Assembly (NCBI RefSeq): GCF_019024325.1
Contig: NZ_JAFNJS010000002.1
Coordinates: forward strand, 124,118-188,117
Length of the DNA: 64,000 bases
DNA from: Falsiroseomonas tokyonensis
GTDB taxonomy: Bacteria; Pseudomonadota; Alphaproteobacteria; Acetobacterales; Acetobacteraceae
Reading direction: 5' to 3'
Positions 7,547-16,403 of the stretch are shown here, piece after piece. Under the pieces are notes generated by a model. That model saw only the letters and a list, made by a program, of their open reading frames with translations, was not told the origin of the DNA and made no database searches. Numbering within the stretch: position 1 is the first letter of the stretch; every line of letters begins with the position of its first letter. A program made the position numbers and the translations under genes.

Positions 7547-9426
7547 GGGCGCCGACGCTGGACACGCTGCCCAAGCTGCTGGCGCAGAATGCCCGCGAGC
7601 ATGGCGCGGAGGTGGCGCTGCGGGAGAAGCAGTTCGGCATCTGGCGGTCCTTCACCTGGGCCGAATATCACGACCGCACCGGCGCCATGGCGCTCGGCCT
7701 GCGCGGCCTCGGCATCGGCGCGGGCGATGTGGTGGGGCTGATCGGCGACAACCGGCCGGACTGGGTGATGGGCGAGATCGCCGCCCATGCGGTGGGCGCG
7801 CGCAGCCTCGGCCTGTATCGCGACGCGCTGGATGAGGAGGTGGCGTATCTGCTGGCGCATGCCGGCGCGAAGCTGGTCTTTGCCGAGGATGAGGAGCAGG
7901 TCGACAAGCTGCTCAACATTTTCGACAGCGTCCCGACGCTGCGGCATGTGATCTATGCGGAGCCGCGCGGGATGCGGAAGCATGACGATCCGCGGTTGAT
8001 GTCGCTGGAGGCGCTGCTCGCGGCGGGTCGTGCCTTGGAAGCCGAGCAGCCGGGGCTTTACGAGGCGCTTGTGGCGGCAACGGACGGCGAGAATATCGCG
8101 GTGCTCTGCACCACCTCCGGTACCACGGCGAGGCCGAAGCTGGCGATGCTGACCGCTGGCGCGCTGATCCGCCATTGCCGCGCCTATCTCAAGGCCGATC
8201 CGAAGGGGCCGCAGGACGAATATGTCTCCGTCCTGCCGCTGCCCTGGATCATGGAGCAGATCTACGTCCTCGGCTGGGGCTTGATCGCCCGGATGAAGGT
8301 GAACTTCGTCGAGGAGCCGGAGACGATGATGGCCGATTTCCGCGAGATCGGCCCGACCTTCGTGCTGTTTGCGCCGCGCGTCTGGGAACAGCTGGCGGCC
8401 GAGGTGCGGGCGCGGGTGATGGATGCCTCGCCGCTCAAGCGCCGCATGTTCGACCTCGGCCTGCAGATCGCGGATGGCAAGCGCTCCGCCATGGCGGACC
8501 TGCTGCTGTTCCGCGCGCTGCGCGACCGGCTGGGCTTTTCCAGGCTGCGCTCCGCCGCCACGGGTGGTGCCGCGCTGGGGCCCGAAACTTTTCGCTTCTT
8601 CCAGGCGATGGGCGTGCCGATGCGCCAGCTCTATGGCCAGACCGAGCTGCTCGGCGCCTATACCCTGCATCGGGCGGGGGAGGTGGACTTCGAAACCGTC
8701 GGCGTCGGCTTCGACGAATCCATCGAGATCCGCATCGACGCGCCCGATTCCAGCGGCGTCGGCGAAATCGTCACGCGGCACCCCAACATGTTCTCCGGCT
8801 ACCTGGGCACGGAGGCACCGGCGGATATGCGCGACGGCTGGCTGCACACCGGCGATGCGGGCTACTTCGACAAGTCCGGCCACCTCGTCGTCATCGACCG
8901 CATCAAGGACATCGCCGAGACCCAGGGCGGCGATCGCTTCAGCCCGCAATACATCGAGAACAAGCTGAAATTCTCCCCCTTCGTGGCGGAGGCGGTGGTG
9001 CTGGGGGCGGGGCGGTCGCACCTGGCCGCCATGATCTGCATCCGCTTCCCCATCGTCAGCAAATGGGCGGAGCGCAACCGCATCGCCTTCACCACCTATT
9101 CGGACCTGGCGGCGCGGCCGCAGGTGCTGGACCTGCTGCGGGAGGAAGTGGCGAAGGTCAATGCACGCCTGCCGCCGGCGCAGCAGCTGCGGGAATTCGT
9201 GCTGCTCTACAAGGAGCTGGACGCGGATGACGGGGAGCTGACCCGCACCCGCAAGGTCCGCCGCGGCGTGATCGCGGAGAAATACGGCGAGATCATCGAT
9301 GCGATCTACTCGGGTGCGGAGAGCATCCCGGTGGACACCACCATCGCCTTCCAGGACGGCACGACGCAGCGCATCCGCACCACGCTCGCCGTGATCCGCA
9401 CCGAAGCCGCGCTGGCAGCGGCCTAG
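7543..9426 (+). CDS. Long-chain-type acyl-CoA synthetase (AMP-forming)
   Basis: A 627-residue ANL-superfamily ligase starting at an ATG that overlaps the livG stop. It has the adenylate-binding YGQTE, the hinge Asp in LHTGDAGYFD, and a C-terminal lid ending in RTRKVRRG. The phosphate loop is altered: TSGTTARPKLAML in place of the usual TSGTTGxPKG, so two glycines are lost while Ser, Thr and Lys remain. The length and layout match FadD15-like ligases that are often inserted between livG and livH in proteobacterial Liv operons. The reaction would be acid + ATP + CoA to acyl-CoA + AMP + PPi in the cytoplasm; the acid is unknown. Confidence 0.9.
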   Translation: MRAPTLDTLPKLLAQNAREHGAEVALREKQFGIWRSFTWAEYHDRTGAMALGLRGLGIGAGDVVGLIGDNRPDWVMGEIAAHAVGARSLGLYRDALDEEVAYLLAHAGAKLVFAEDEEQVDKLLNIFDSVPTLRHVIYAEPRGMRKHDDPRLMSLEALLAAGRALEAEQPGLYEALVAATDGENIAVLCTTSGTTARPKLAMLTAGALIRHCRAYLKADPKGPQDEYVSVLPLPWIMEQIYVLGWGLIARMKVNFVEEPETMMADFREIGPTFVLFAPRVWEQLAAEVRARVMDASPLKRRMFDLGLQIADGKRSAMADLLLFRALRDRLGFSRLRSAATGGAALGPETFRFFQAMGVPMRQLYGQTELLGAYTLHRAGEVDFETVGVGFDESIEIRIDAPDSSGVGEIVTRHPNMFSGYLGTEAPADMRDGWLHTGDAGYFDKSGHLVVIDRIKDIAETQGGDRFSPQYIENKLKFSPFVAEAVVLGAGRSHLAAMICIRFPIVSKWAERNRIAFTTYSDLAARPQVLDLLREEVAKVNARLPPAQQLREFVLLYKELDADDGELTRTRKVRRGVIAEKYGEIIDAIYSGAESIPVDTTIAFQDGTTQRIRTTLAVIRTEAALAAA

Positions 9427-9437
9427 AGGACCCCCGC

Positions 9438-10331
9438 ATGGACACGTCGCTGCTGCTGCAACTGACGCTGAACGGGCTGATCGTCGGCATGCTCTATGGC
9501 GTGGTCGCGATGAGCTTCGTGCTGATCTACAAGGCGTCCCAGGTGGTGAACTTCGCGCAGGGCGAGTTCCTGCTGGTGGGCGCCTGGGTCTGCTGGTGGT
9601 TCCTGACGGAATGGCAGCTGCCCTTCTATGCGGGATTCGCCTTCACCCTGGTCTTCATGATGCTGTTCGGCCTGGTGCTGCAGGTGGTGGTGCTGCGGCC
9701 GCTGATCGGGGAGCCGGTGATCAGCGTCATCATGGCGACCATCGGCCTCGGCATCTTCTTCCAGGCGCTGATGAAGTGGATCTTTGGCGTCTTCGCCAAA
9801 CCCTTCCCGCCGATCTTCGCGATGGAGCAGGTGCGGGTGCTGGGGCTGGAGGTGCAGACGGTGTACCTGGCAAGCCTCGGCGTCTCGCTGCTGATCATGG
9901 CGGGGTTCGGATGGTTCTTCAAAGCCTCCAAGCACGGGCTGGCGATGCGGGCGACGGCCTTCGACCAGCAGGTGGCGCAATCGCTCGGCGTTTCGGTGCC
10001 CAAGGTGTTTGCGATGTCCTGGGCGATCTCGGCGGTGGTCTCTGCGGTCGCCGGCGTGGTGGTGGGCGTGGTGAACGGCGTGTCCAGCGCGCTGTCTTTC
10101 TACGGCATCAAGGTTTTTCCGGCGGTGATCCTGGGCGGCTTGGATTCCATCCTTGGCGCGGTGCTCGGCGGTGTCATCGTCGGGCTGCTGGAGAACTGGG
10201 CGCATTACATCGACAGCCAATGGCTCAACTGGGGCAACATGTTCCAGATCGCGCCCTTCTACGGGCTGGTGCTGATCCTGCTGATCAAGCCCTACGGGCT
10301 GTTCGGCACCAAGAATATCGAGCGCGTGTAG
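9438..10331 (+). CDS. livH: Liv-type ABC transporter permease LivH
   Basis: A 297-residue integral membrane protein with about eight hydrophobic helices and the family hallmarks NGLIVGMLYGVVAMSFVLIYKASQ near the N-terminus and, in the cytoplasmic loop, MRATAFDQQVAQSLGVSV contacting the ATPase. It forms the translocation channel with LivM. The ATG at 9438 follows a GAGGA motif 12 bp after the ligase stop; livM starts 1 bp after its own stop, so expression is coupled. Confidence 0.94.
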   Translation: MDTSLLLQLTLNGLIVGMLYGVVAMSFVLIYKASQVVNFAQGEFLLVGAWVCWWFLTEWQLPFYAGFAFTLVFMMLFGLVLQVVVLRPLIGEPVISVIMATIGLGIFFQALMKWIFGVFAKPFPPIFAMEQVRVLGLEVQTVYLASLGVSLLIMAGFGWFFKASKHGLAMRATAFDQQVAQSLGVSVPKVFAMSWAISAVVSAVAGVVVGVVNGVSSALSFYGIKVFPAVILGGLDSILGAVLGGVIVGLLENWAHYIDSQWLNWGNMFQIAPFYGLVLILLIKPYGLFGTKNIERV

Positions 10332-10332
10332 C

Positions 10333-11400
10333 ATGACCGCGCTCACCCCCTGCGGCGATTGGCGCGCCAGCTACCGTGCCGACACCACCATCTTTCCCAC
10401 GCGCAACAGCCGCATCGCGCTGCTGCTGGGCATCCTGCTTCTCTGCTGCGCGCCCCTTGTGTTCGGGCGGTTCGAGCTGTCGCTGCTGATCAATATCGGC
10501 TTCCTCGGCATCGCCGCACTCGGCCTGAACATCCTGGTGGGCTTCACCGGGCAGATCAGCATCGGGCACGCGGCCTTCTTCGGCCTCGGCGCCTTCGTCT
10601 CCGCCTATCTGCATGAGCGCTACCATGTGCCGGTGCTGCTCTGCATCCCGCTGGCCGGCATCTTCACGGCCTTCATCGGGCTGATCTTCGGCGCCCCTGC
10701 GGCGCGGCTGAAGGGGCTGTACCTGGCCATCGCGACGCTCGCCGCGCAGTTCATCCTGGAGGACTTTTTCGCCCGCGCGCAGTGGTTCACCGGCGGCGTG
10801 GCGGGGCGGATGACGGAGAGCCCCGTGCTCTTCGGCTTCGCCTTCGATCGGGACGAGAGCTACTTCTACCTGACGCTCGCCTGGGTCATCATCATGTTCA
10901 CGGCGGCCGCGAACCTGATGCGGTCCCGCGACGGGCGGGCGCTGGTGGCGGTGCGGGACCACTACCTGTCCGCCGAGATGATGGGCATCAACCTGGCCTA
11001 TTACCGCACGCTGAGCTTCGGCATTGCGAGCCTCTATGCCGGCATCGGCGGCGCGCTCTATGCGCACTACCTGCTGTTCGCCTCGGTCGAGGCCTTCAAT
11101 ATCCTGTTCTCCATCCAGTTCCTCGGCATGGTCATCATCGGCGGGCTGGGCAGCGTGATGGGCAGCCTGATGGGCGCGGCCTTCATGGTGATGCTGCCGG
11201 AAGTCACGCAGATGGGCGCGGACCTGCTGGCCGGCAGCAGCATCGACCGCGCGCTGAAGCTCGGCGCCAGCATCTCCTTCCTGCGGGAGATGGTGGTGGG
11301 GGCCGCGATCATCCTGTTCCTGATCTTCGAGCCCGACGGGCTCGCAAGGCGTTGGCGCCTGATCAAGGCGTATTGGAAGCTCTACCCGTATTCGCATTGA
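10333..11400 (+). CDS. livM: Liv-type ABC transporter permease LivM
   Basis: A 355-residue multi-spanning permease. Typical LivM sequences are seen: LGLNILVGFTGQISIGHAAFFGLGAF, then the ATPase-contact loop ALVAVRDHYLSAEMMGINLAYYRTL and the GGLGSVMGSLMGA segment. The first 35 residues precede helix 1 and are cytoplasmic. It pairs with LivH. The start ATG lies 1 bp beyond the livH stop, and the gene is followed by the receptor gene after 23 bp holding a strong GGGGAGGA site. Confidence 0.94.
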   Translation: MTALTPCGDWRASYRADTTIFPTRNSRIALLLGILLLCCAPLVFGRFELSLLINIGFLGIAALGLNILVGFTGQISIGHAAFFGLGAFVSAYLHERYHVPVLLCIPLAGIFTAFIGLIFGAPAARLKGLYLAIATLAAQFILEDFFARAQWFTGGVAGRMTESPVLFGFAFDRDESYFYLTLAWVIIMFTAAANLMRSRDGRALVAVRDHYLSAEMMGINLAYYRTLSFGIASLYAGIGGALYAHYLLFASVEAFNILFSIQFLGMVIIGGLGSVMGSLMGAAFMVMLPEVTQMGADLLAGSSIDRALKLGASISFLREMVVGAAIILFLIFEPDGLARRWRLIKAYWKLYPYSH

Positions 11401-11423
11401 ACCAAAGGGGAGGAACGAAGACA

Positions 11424-12707
11424 ATGAAGATGCAGATCCTGGCTGGCGCCGCGACGATCGCTCTTACGCTGCCGGTCGCGGCGCAGCCGATTCCCATCGG
11501 CCATCTGATGGACAATTCCGGCGCCACCAGCGATGTGGGCCAGCCCTATGGCCAGGGCGTCGCGGATGCGTTGGCCTGGGTGAACAGCCGGCGCAATGGC
11601 GTGGCGGGGCGGCCCATCAATGTCTCCGGCTTCGATTACGGCTATGCCGCGCCACGCGCCGTCAGCCAGTACCAGTCCTGGACCGGGCGCACGCGCGTCG
11701 TCGCCATCCAGGGCTGGGGCACCGCGGATACGGAGGCGCTGGTGCGCTTCGTCACCCGCGACCGCATCCCCTATATCAGCGGCTCCTATTCCGCCGCGCT
11801 GACCGATGCGGCCGGGCAATCCGGGCGCCAGGGGGTGGAGGCCGCGCCCTACAACTTCTTCTACGGCCCGTCCTACTCCGACGCGCTGCGCGGCATGCTG
11901 CAATGGGCGGCACAGGATTGGCGGGCGCGCGGCCAGCAGGGGCGGCCGAAATACGTCCATATGGGCGCCAACCACCCCTATCCGAATTCGCCCAAGGCGG
12001 CCGGAGAGGCGCTGGCCGCGGAGCTCGGCTTCGAGGTGCTGCCCGCGATCCAGTTCGCGTTGACGCCGGGCGATTACACGGCGCAATGCCTGACGCTGAA
12101 GAATGCCGGCGCCAACTACGCCTATCTCGGCAATACCGCGGGCTCCAACATCTCCGTGCTGCGCGCCTGCCAGACCGCCGGCGTGCAGGTCCAGTTCATG
12201 GGCAATGTCTGGGGCATGGATGAGAATGCGATGAAGGCCGCCGGCACGGCGGCGAATGGCGTGGTCTTCCCGGTCCGCACCGGCGCCGTCTGGGGCGGCG
12301 ACGCACCGGGCATGGCGCAGGTGCGGGAGATCAGCCGCGTGTCCGACAGCGCCGGCACCGCCTACCGCCCAGTGCACTACATCTCCGGCATCTGCTCCGC
12401 CATGCTGATGGTGGAGGCCATGGAGACGGCCGCGGAAGGCGGCGGCCAGGTGACGGGCGAGCGCATCCGCGATGGCTTCTACGCGCGCCAGAACTGGGTG
12501 CCGCGCGGCTTCGAGGGCGTGTGCAATCCCTCCACCTATACGCCGCAGGATCATCGCGGCACGCTGCGCGTGGCCCTCTACCGCGCCAGCGTCAGCGGCG
12601 ACACGACCCAGGGCAGCGTGGCGGAGCTGATGCAGGCGGGCACGATGAAGATCGAGAATATCGCGACCATCGACCTCGAGCGCCGCCGCGACTGGCTCGG
12701 CTGGTGA
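11424..12707 (+). CDS. Liv-type ABC transporter periplasmic substrate-binding protein
   Basis: A 427-residue receptor with a short signal peptide (ILAGAATIALTLPVAAQ, cut after about residue 21) and a type I periplasmic-binding fold. It begins the mature part with PIPIGHLMDNSGATSDVGQPYGQGV. At about 380-430 residues it belongs to the longer LivJ/HbaE-like receptors for organic acids and aromatic compounds rather than classic leucine receptors; this is inferred. ATG 11424 has a very strong GGGGAGGA upstream, consistent with high receptor synthesis inside the operon. Its stop overlaps the GTG of livF. Confidence 0.9.
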   Translation: MKMQILAGAATIALTLPVAAQPIPIGHLMDNSGATSDVGQPYGQGVADALAWVNSRRNGVAGRPINVSGFDYGYAAPRAVSQYQSWTGRTRVVAIQGWGTADTEALVRFVTRDRIPYISGSYSAALTDAAGQSGRQGVEAAPYNFFYGPSYSDALRGMLQWAAQDWRARGQQGRPKYVHMGANHPYPNSPKAAGEALAAELGFEVLPAIQFALTPGDYTAQCLTLKNAGANYAYLGNTAGSNISVLRACQTAGVQVQFMGNVWGMDENAMKAAGTAANGVVFPVRTGAVWGGDAPGMAQVREISRVSDSAGTAYRPVHYISGICSAMLMVEAMETAAEGGGQVTGERIRDGFYARQNWVPRGFEGVCNPSTYTPQDHRGTLRVALYRASVSGDTTQGSVAELMQAGTMKIENIATIDLERRRDWLGW

Positions 12708-13543
12708 GCCAGGCGCTCGCCACCCCTCCGCCGGCGGCAAGGCCGGCGGAGGACCTTCTGCTGGAGGTGAACAATATCGAGGTCGTCTATAGCGACGTCA
12801 TCCTGGTGCTGCGCGGTCTGTCGCTGGCCGTGCCGCGCGGGAAGATCGTGGCGCTGCTGGGGGCGAATGGCGCGGGCAAGTCCACCACGCTGAAGGCCAT
12901 CTCCGGCCTGCTGAAATCCGAGGATGGCGAGATCACGCGGGGCGATATCCGCTTCGCCGGCGAGCGTTTGAACGGCGTGGAGGCGCATCAGATCGTCCGC
13001 CGCGGCATCTTCCAGGTGATGGAGGGCCGGCGCATCGTCAGCGACATGACCTGCCTGGAGAATTTGCGCCTCGGCGCCTTCACGCGCAGCGACAGCGCGG
13101 AGATCCGGCGCGATATCGAGATGGTCTATGGCTACTTCCCGCGGCTGAAGGAGCGCACGGGGCTGGCCGGCTATCTCTCGGGCGGGGAGCAGCAGATGCT
13201 GGCGATCGGCCGCGCGCTGATGGCGCGGCCGAAGCTGATCCTGATGGACGAACCCTCCATGGGCCTCTCGCCGCTGCTGGTGAAGGAGGTCTTCGGCATC
13301 ATCCGCCAGCTCAACGCCGATCTCGGCATCACCATCCTGCTGGTGGAGCAGAATGCGCGCATGGCGCTGTCCGTCGCCAGCCATGGCTATGTGATGGAGC
13401 AGGGCAAGGTCGTGCTGGATGGCAGCGCGGAGGATCTGGCGAACAACGAGGACGTGAAGGAATTCTACCTCGGCGGCCACGGCGCCGAACGCAAATCCTT
13501 CCGCAACCTGAAATCCTACAAGCGACGGAAGCGGTGGCTGTGA
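12704..13543 (+). CDS. livF: Liv-type ABC transporter ATP-binding protein LivF
   Basis: A 279-residue ABC ATPase: Walker A GANGAGKST (53-61), signature YLSGGEQQML, Walker B LILMDEPSMGLSP and H-loop region LLVEQNARMAL. The start is a GTG overlapping the receptor stop (GTGA). It is about 40 residues longer than classic LivF: about 20 at the N-terminus before the first strand, and a basic tail ending KSYKRRKRWL. It completes a full Liv importer with livG, livH and livM. The stop overlaps the beginning of the next ligase-like gene. Confidence 0.93.
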   Translation: MSQALATPPPAARPAEDLLLEVNNIEVVYSDVILVLRGLSLAVPRGKIVALLGANGAGKSTTLKAISGLLKSEDGEITRGDIRFAGERLNGVEAHQIVRRGIFQVMEGRRIVSDMTCLENLRLGAFTRSDSAEIRRDIEMVYGYFPRLKERTGLAGYLSGGEQQMLAIGRALMARPKLILMDEPSMGLSPLLVKEVFGIIRQLNADLGITILLVEQNARMALSVASHGYVMEQGKVVLDGSAEDLANNEDVKEFYLGGHGAERKSFRNLKSYKRRKRWL

Positions 13544-14760
13544 CCGGGTTCTTCGACGATCGCGAAACCCGCAGCGCCGACCAGCGCGCGGCCGAAAATG
13601 CGCAGCGCCTGGTGCGGCAGGTGGCGCATGCGAAGCGCCAGGCGCCGGCCTATGCGGCGATGCTGGCGGATCTCGACCCGCAGGAGGTGACGCTGGCGGC
13701 GCTGCCCGTCACGCGCAAATCGGATCTCATCGCCGCGCAGGCGGAAGCCCCACCCTTCGGCGGCTTCACCGCGCTGCCTCTGGCCGATGTGCCGCGCGTC
13801 TTCGCCTCCCCGGGCCCGATCCATGAACCGCAGGGCGCGGGCGCCGATCCCTGGCGCTATGCCCGCGCCCTGCATGCCACGGGGCTGCGGCGCGGCATGC
13901 TGCTGCACAACTGCTTCGCCTATCACTTCACGCCCGCGGGCATGATGCTGGAGGAAGGCGCGCGGGCGCTCGGCTGCCCGGTCTTTCCCGCGGGGCCGGG
14001 CAACACGGAAAGCCAGGCCCGCGCGGCGGCGCATCTCAAGCCCGCCTGCTACAGCGGCACGCCGGATTTTCTCAAATCCATCCTGGAGGCCGGCGATGCG
14101 CTGGGCCTCGACCTTTCCTCGCTCAGGCTCGGCCATGTCACGGGTGGCGCCTATCTGCCGGCGCTGCGCCAGTTCTACGCCGCGCGCGGCCTCACCGTCC
14201 GGCAGAGTTACGGCACCGCGGATCTCGGCCTGATCGCCTATGAGTCCGAGGCCGGGGAGGGGCTGATCTGCGACGAGGATGTGCTGGTGGAAATCGTCCG
14301 CCCCGGCACCGGCGACCCACTGCCGGAAGGCGAGGTGGGAGAGGTGCTGGTCACCACCTTCTGCGCCACCTATCCGCTGCTGCGCTTCGCCACCGGCGAT
14401 CTTTCCGCCGTGCTGCCCGGCGCCTCGCCCTGCGGGCGCACCAATATGCGCATCAAGGGCTGGATGGGCCGCGCCGACCAGGCGGCGAAGGTGCGCGGCA
14501 TGTTCGTCCGCCCGGAACAGGTGGCGGAGGTGTTGCGCGCGCATCCGGGCCTGGGCCGCGCGCGGCTGGTCATCGGGTTGGACGAAACGCGCGACACCAT
14601 GCTGCTGCGCGTGGAGACACCGGTGCGCGATGCGTCCCTGGTCCAGAATCTTTCCGCCACGCTGCAATCTGTCACGCGCCTGCGCGGCACAGTCGAACTG
14701 CTGGAACCCGGCGCCCTGCCGAATGATGGCAAGGTGATCGACGACACGCGCCCGGCATGA
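13540..14760 (+). CDS. Phenylacetate-CoA ligase-like protein with altered ATP loop
   Basis: A 406-residue PaaK-like ANL protein. The C-terminal half is recognisable (RQSYGTADLGLIAYE, TTFCATYPLLRFATGDLS, RIKGWMGRADQAAKVRGMFV), but the P-loop SSGTTGKPT expected after residue 80 is replaced by RVFASPGPIHEPQ. It may therefore adenylate poorly, use a different nucleotide contact, or act as a non-catalytic partner. I chose the GTG at 13540, which overlaps the livF stop and sits well from GGAAG; a GTG at 13534 is the alternative. It lies between livF and another ligase whose ATG overlaps its stop, so it is part of the uptake-activation operon. Confidence 0.8.
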   Translation: MTGFFDDRETRSADQRAAENAQRLVRQVAHAKRQAPAYAAMLADLDPQEVTLAALPVTRKSDLIAAQAEAPPFGGFTALPLADVPRVFASPGPIHEPQGAGADPWRYARALHATGLRRGMLLHNCFAYHFTPAGMMLEEGARALGCPVFPAGPGNTESQARAAAHLKPACYSGTPDFLKSILEAGDALGLDLSSLRLGHVTGGAYLPALRQFYAARGLTVRQSYGTADLGLIAYESEAGEGLICDEDVLVEIVRPGTGDPLPEGEVGEVLVTTFCATYPLLRFATGDLSAVLPGASPCGRTNMRIKGWMGRADQAAKVRGMFVRPEQVAEVLRAHPGLGRARLVIGLDETRDTMLLRVETPVRDASLVQNLSATLQSVTRLRGTVELLEPGALPNDGKVIDDTRPA

Positions 14761-16343
14761 GCTTCGCCTGGAACATCCCCGCCCGCTGCAATATCGCGGA
14801 GGAAGCCTGCGACCGCTGGGCCGATGGCAGCGGCCGCCTGGCGCTACTGCATCTCGATGGCGACCGTGTCGAACGCATCAGCTTCGACGAGCTGCACCGC
14901 CGCTGCTGCCGCCTGGCCAACGCTTTCCTTGCCCATGGCATCACGCGCGGCGACCGCATCGGCGTGCTGCTTCCGCAGGGGCCGGAGGCGGCGGTGGCGC
15001 ATCTCGCCGCCTATCGCATCGGCGCCATCGCCGTGCCGCTTTTTCTTCTGTTTGGCGAGGAGGCGCTGCGCTTTCGTCTCGCGGATTGCGGCGCCACTGC
15101 GCTGGTCACGGACCAGGACGGCCAGGCCAAGCTCGATAGCCTACGCGCCACGCTGCCCGCATTGTCAAAGGTCTTTGCCATCGGTGGCGGCACCGGCGCG
15201 CTGGATCTCGCAGCCGAGATGGCGCGAGCGCGCGACAGCCATGCCTGCCTCGCCACCGGCCCCGACGACCCCGCCCTCATCATCTACACCAGCGGCACCA
15301 CCGGCAGCCCGAAGGGCGCGCTGCATGCGCATCGTGTGCTGCGCGGCCATCTGCCCGGCGTGGAATGGCCGCATGACGGCTTCCCGCAGCCCGGCGACCT
15401 GTTCTGGACGCCCGCCGACTGGGCCTGGATCGGCGGGCTGCTCGACGTGCTGCTGCCCAGCCTGTTCCACGGCGTGCCGGTGCTGGCGCATCGCATGCAG
15501 AAATTCGATCCGGAATTCTGCTTCGACCTTATGGCGCGGCATGGCGTGCGCAACGCCTTCCTGCCGCCCACCGCGCTGCGCATGCTGCGCGGCGTGGCGA
15601 ACCCCGGCCGCTTCGGCCATCGCCTGCGCAGCGTGGGCTCGGGCGGGGAGACGCTGGGGGCGGAGATGCTGGATTGGGGCCGCAGCGCCTTCGACCTGAC
15701 GATCAACGAATTCTACGGCCAGACCGAATGCAACCTGATCGTCGCCAATTCGGCGCAGCTGTTTCCCGTGCGCCCCGGCGCCATGGGCCGCGCGGTGCCG
15801 GGCCATGAGCTGGCGATCCTGGATGCCGAGGGCCAGCCCCGGCCCGATGGCCAGCAGGGCGTGCTGGCCGTGCGCGCACCCGACCCGGTGATGTTCCTGC
15901 GCTACTGGAACAACCCCGCGGCAACCGCGGCGAAATTCCACGGCGACTGGCTGCTGACCGGCGACCAGGCGGTGCGGGATGGCGAGGGCCTCTTCACCTT
16001 CATCGGCCGCGACGATGATGTCATCACCTCCGCCGGCTACCGCATCGGCCCCGGGGAGGTGGAGGACTTCCTGCTCACCCATCCCGCCATCGCCCAGGCC
16101 GCCGTCATCGGCCTGCCCGATGCGCTGCGCACGGAACGTGTCACCGCCGTGCTGGTGCTGCGGCCAGGCTTCGCCCCCAGCCCGGCGCTGGTGGCGGAGA
16201 TCCAGGCGCAGGTGCGCGCGCGCCTGGCCGCGCATCTCTATCCGCGGCAGATCGAATTCGTCGATGCGCTGCCGCAGACCGCCACCGGCAAGATCATGCG
16301 CGGCGCGCTGCGGGCGCGCTTCGCCGTAACGGCGGCATCGTGA
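14757..16343 (+). CDS. Acyl-CoA synthetase (AMP-forming, AcsM/acetyl-CoA synthetase-like)
   Basis: A 528-residue ANL ligase with an intact P-loop YTSGTTGSPKGAL, the motif WTPADWAWIGGL typical of acetyl/medium-chain acyl-CoA synthetases, adenylate motif FYGQTE, hinge Asp in LLTGDQAV and the catalytic C-terminal Lys in TATGKIMRG. It should activate a short or medium acid, or an aryl acid, with CoA. It is the last gene of the Liv operon, starting on an ATGA overlap. With two other ligases in the same operon it is the one with a fully conventional active site. Confidence 0.92.
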   Translation: MSFAWNIPARCNIAEEACDRWADGSGRLALLHLDGDRVERISFDELHRRCCRLANAFLAHGITRGDRIGVLLPQGPEAAVAHLAAYRIGAIAVPLFLLFGEEALRFRLADCGATALVTDQDGQAKLDSLRATLPALSKVFAIGGGTGALDLAAEMARARDSHACLATGPDDPALIIYTSGTTGSPKGALHAHRVLRGHLPGVEWPHDGFPQPGDLFWTPADWAWIGGLLDVLLPSLFHGVPVLAHRMQKFDPEFCFDLMARHGVRNAFLPPTALRMLRGVANPGRFGHRLRSVGSGGETLGAEMLDWGRSAFDLTINEFYGQTECNLIVANSAQLFPVRPGAMGRAVPGHELAILDAEGQPRPDGQQGVLAVRAPDPVMFLRYWNNPAATAAKFHGDWLLTGDQAVRDGEGLFTFIGRDDDVITSAGYRIGPGEVEDFLLTHPAIAQAAVIGLPDALRTERVTAVLVLRPGFAPSPALVAEIQAQVRARLAAHLYPRQIEFVDALPQTATGKIMRGALRARFAVTAAS

Positions 16344-16403
16344 GCGGCAGGCGCGATTCCCCCATGGCAGACTCCCGGCTCCCGCAACAGCCGGAGCCCT
16401 CTG

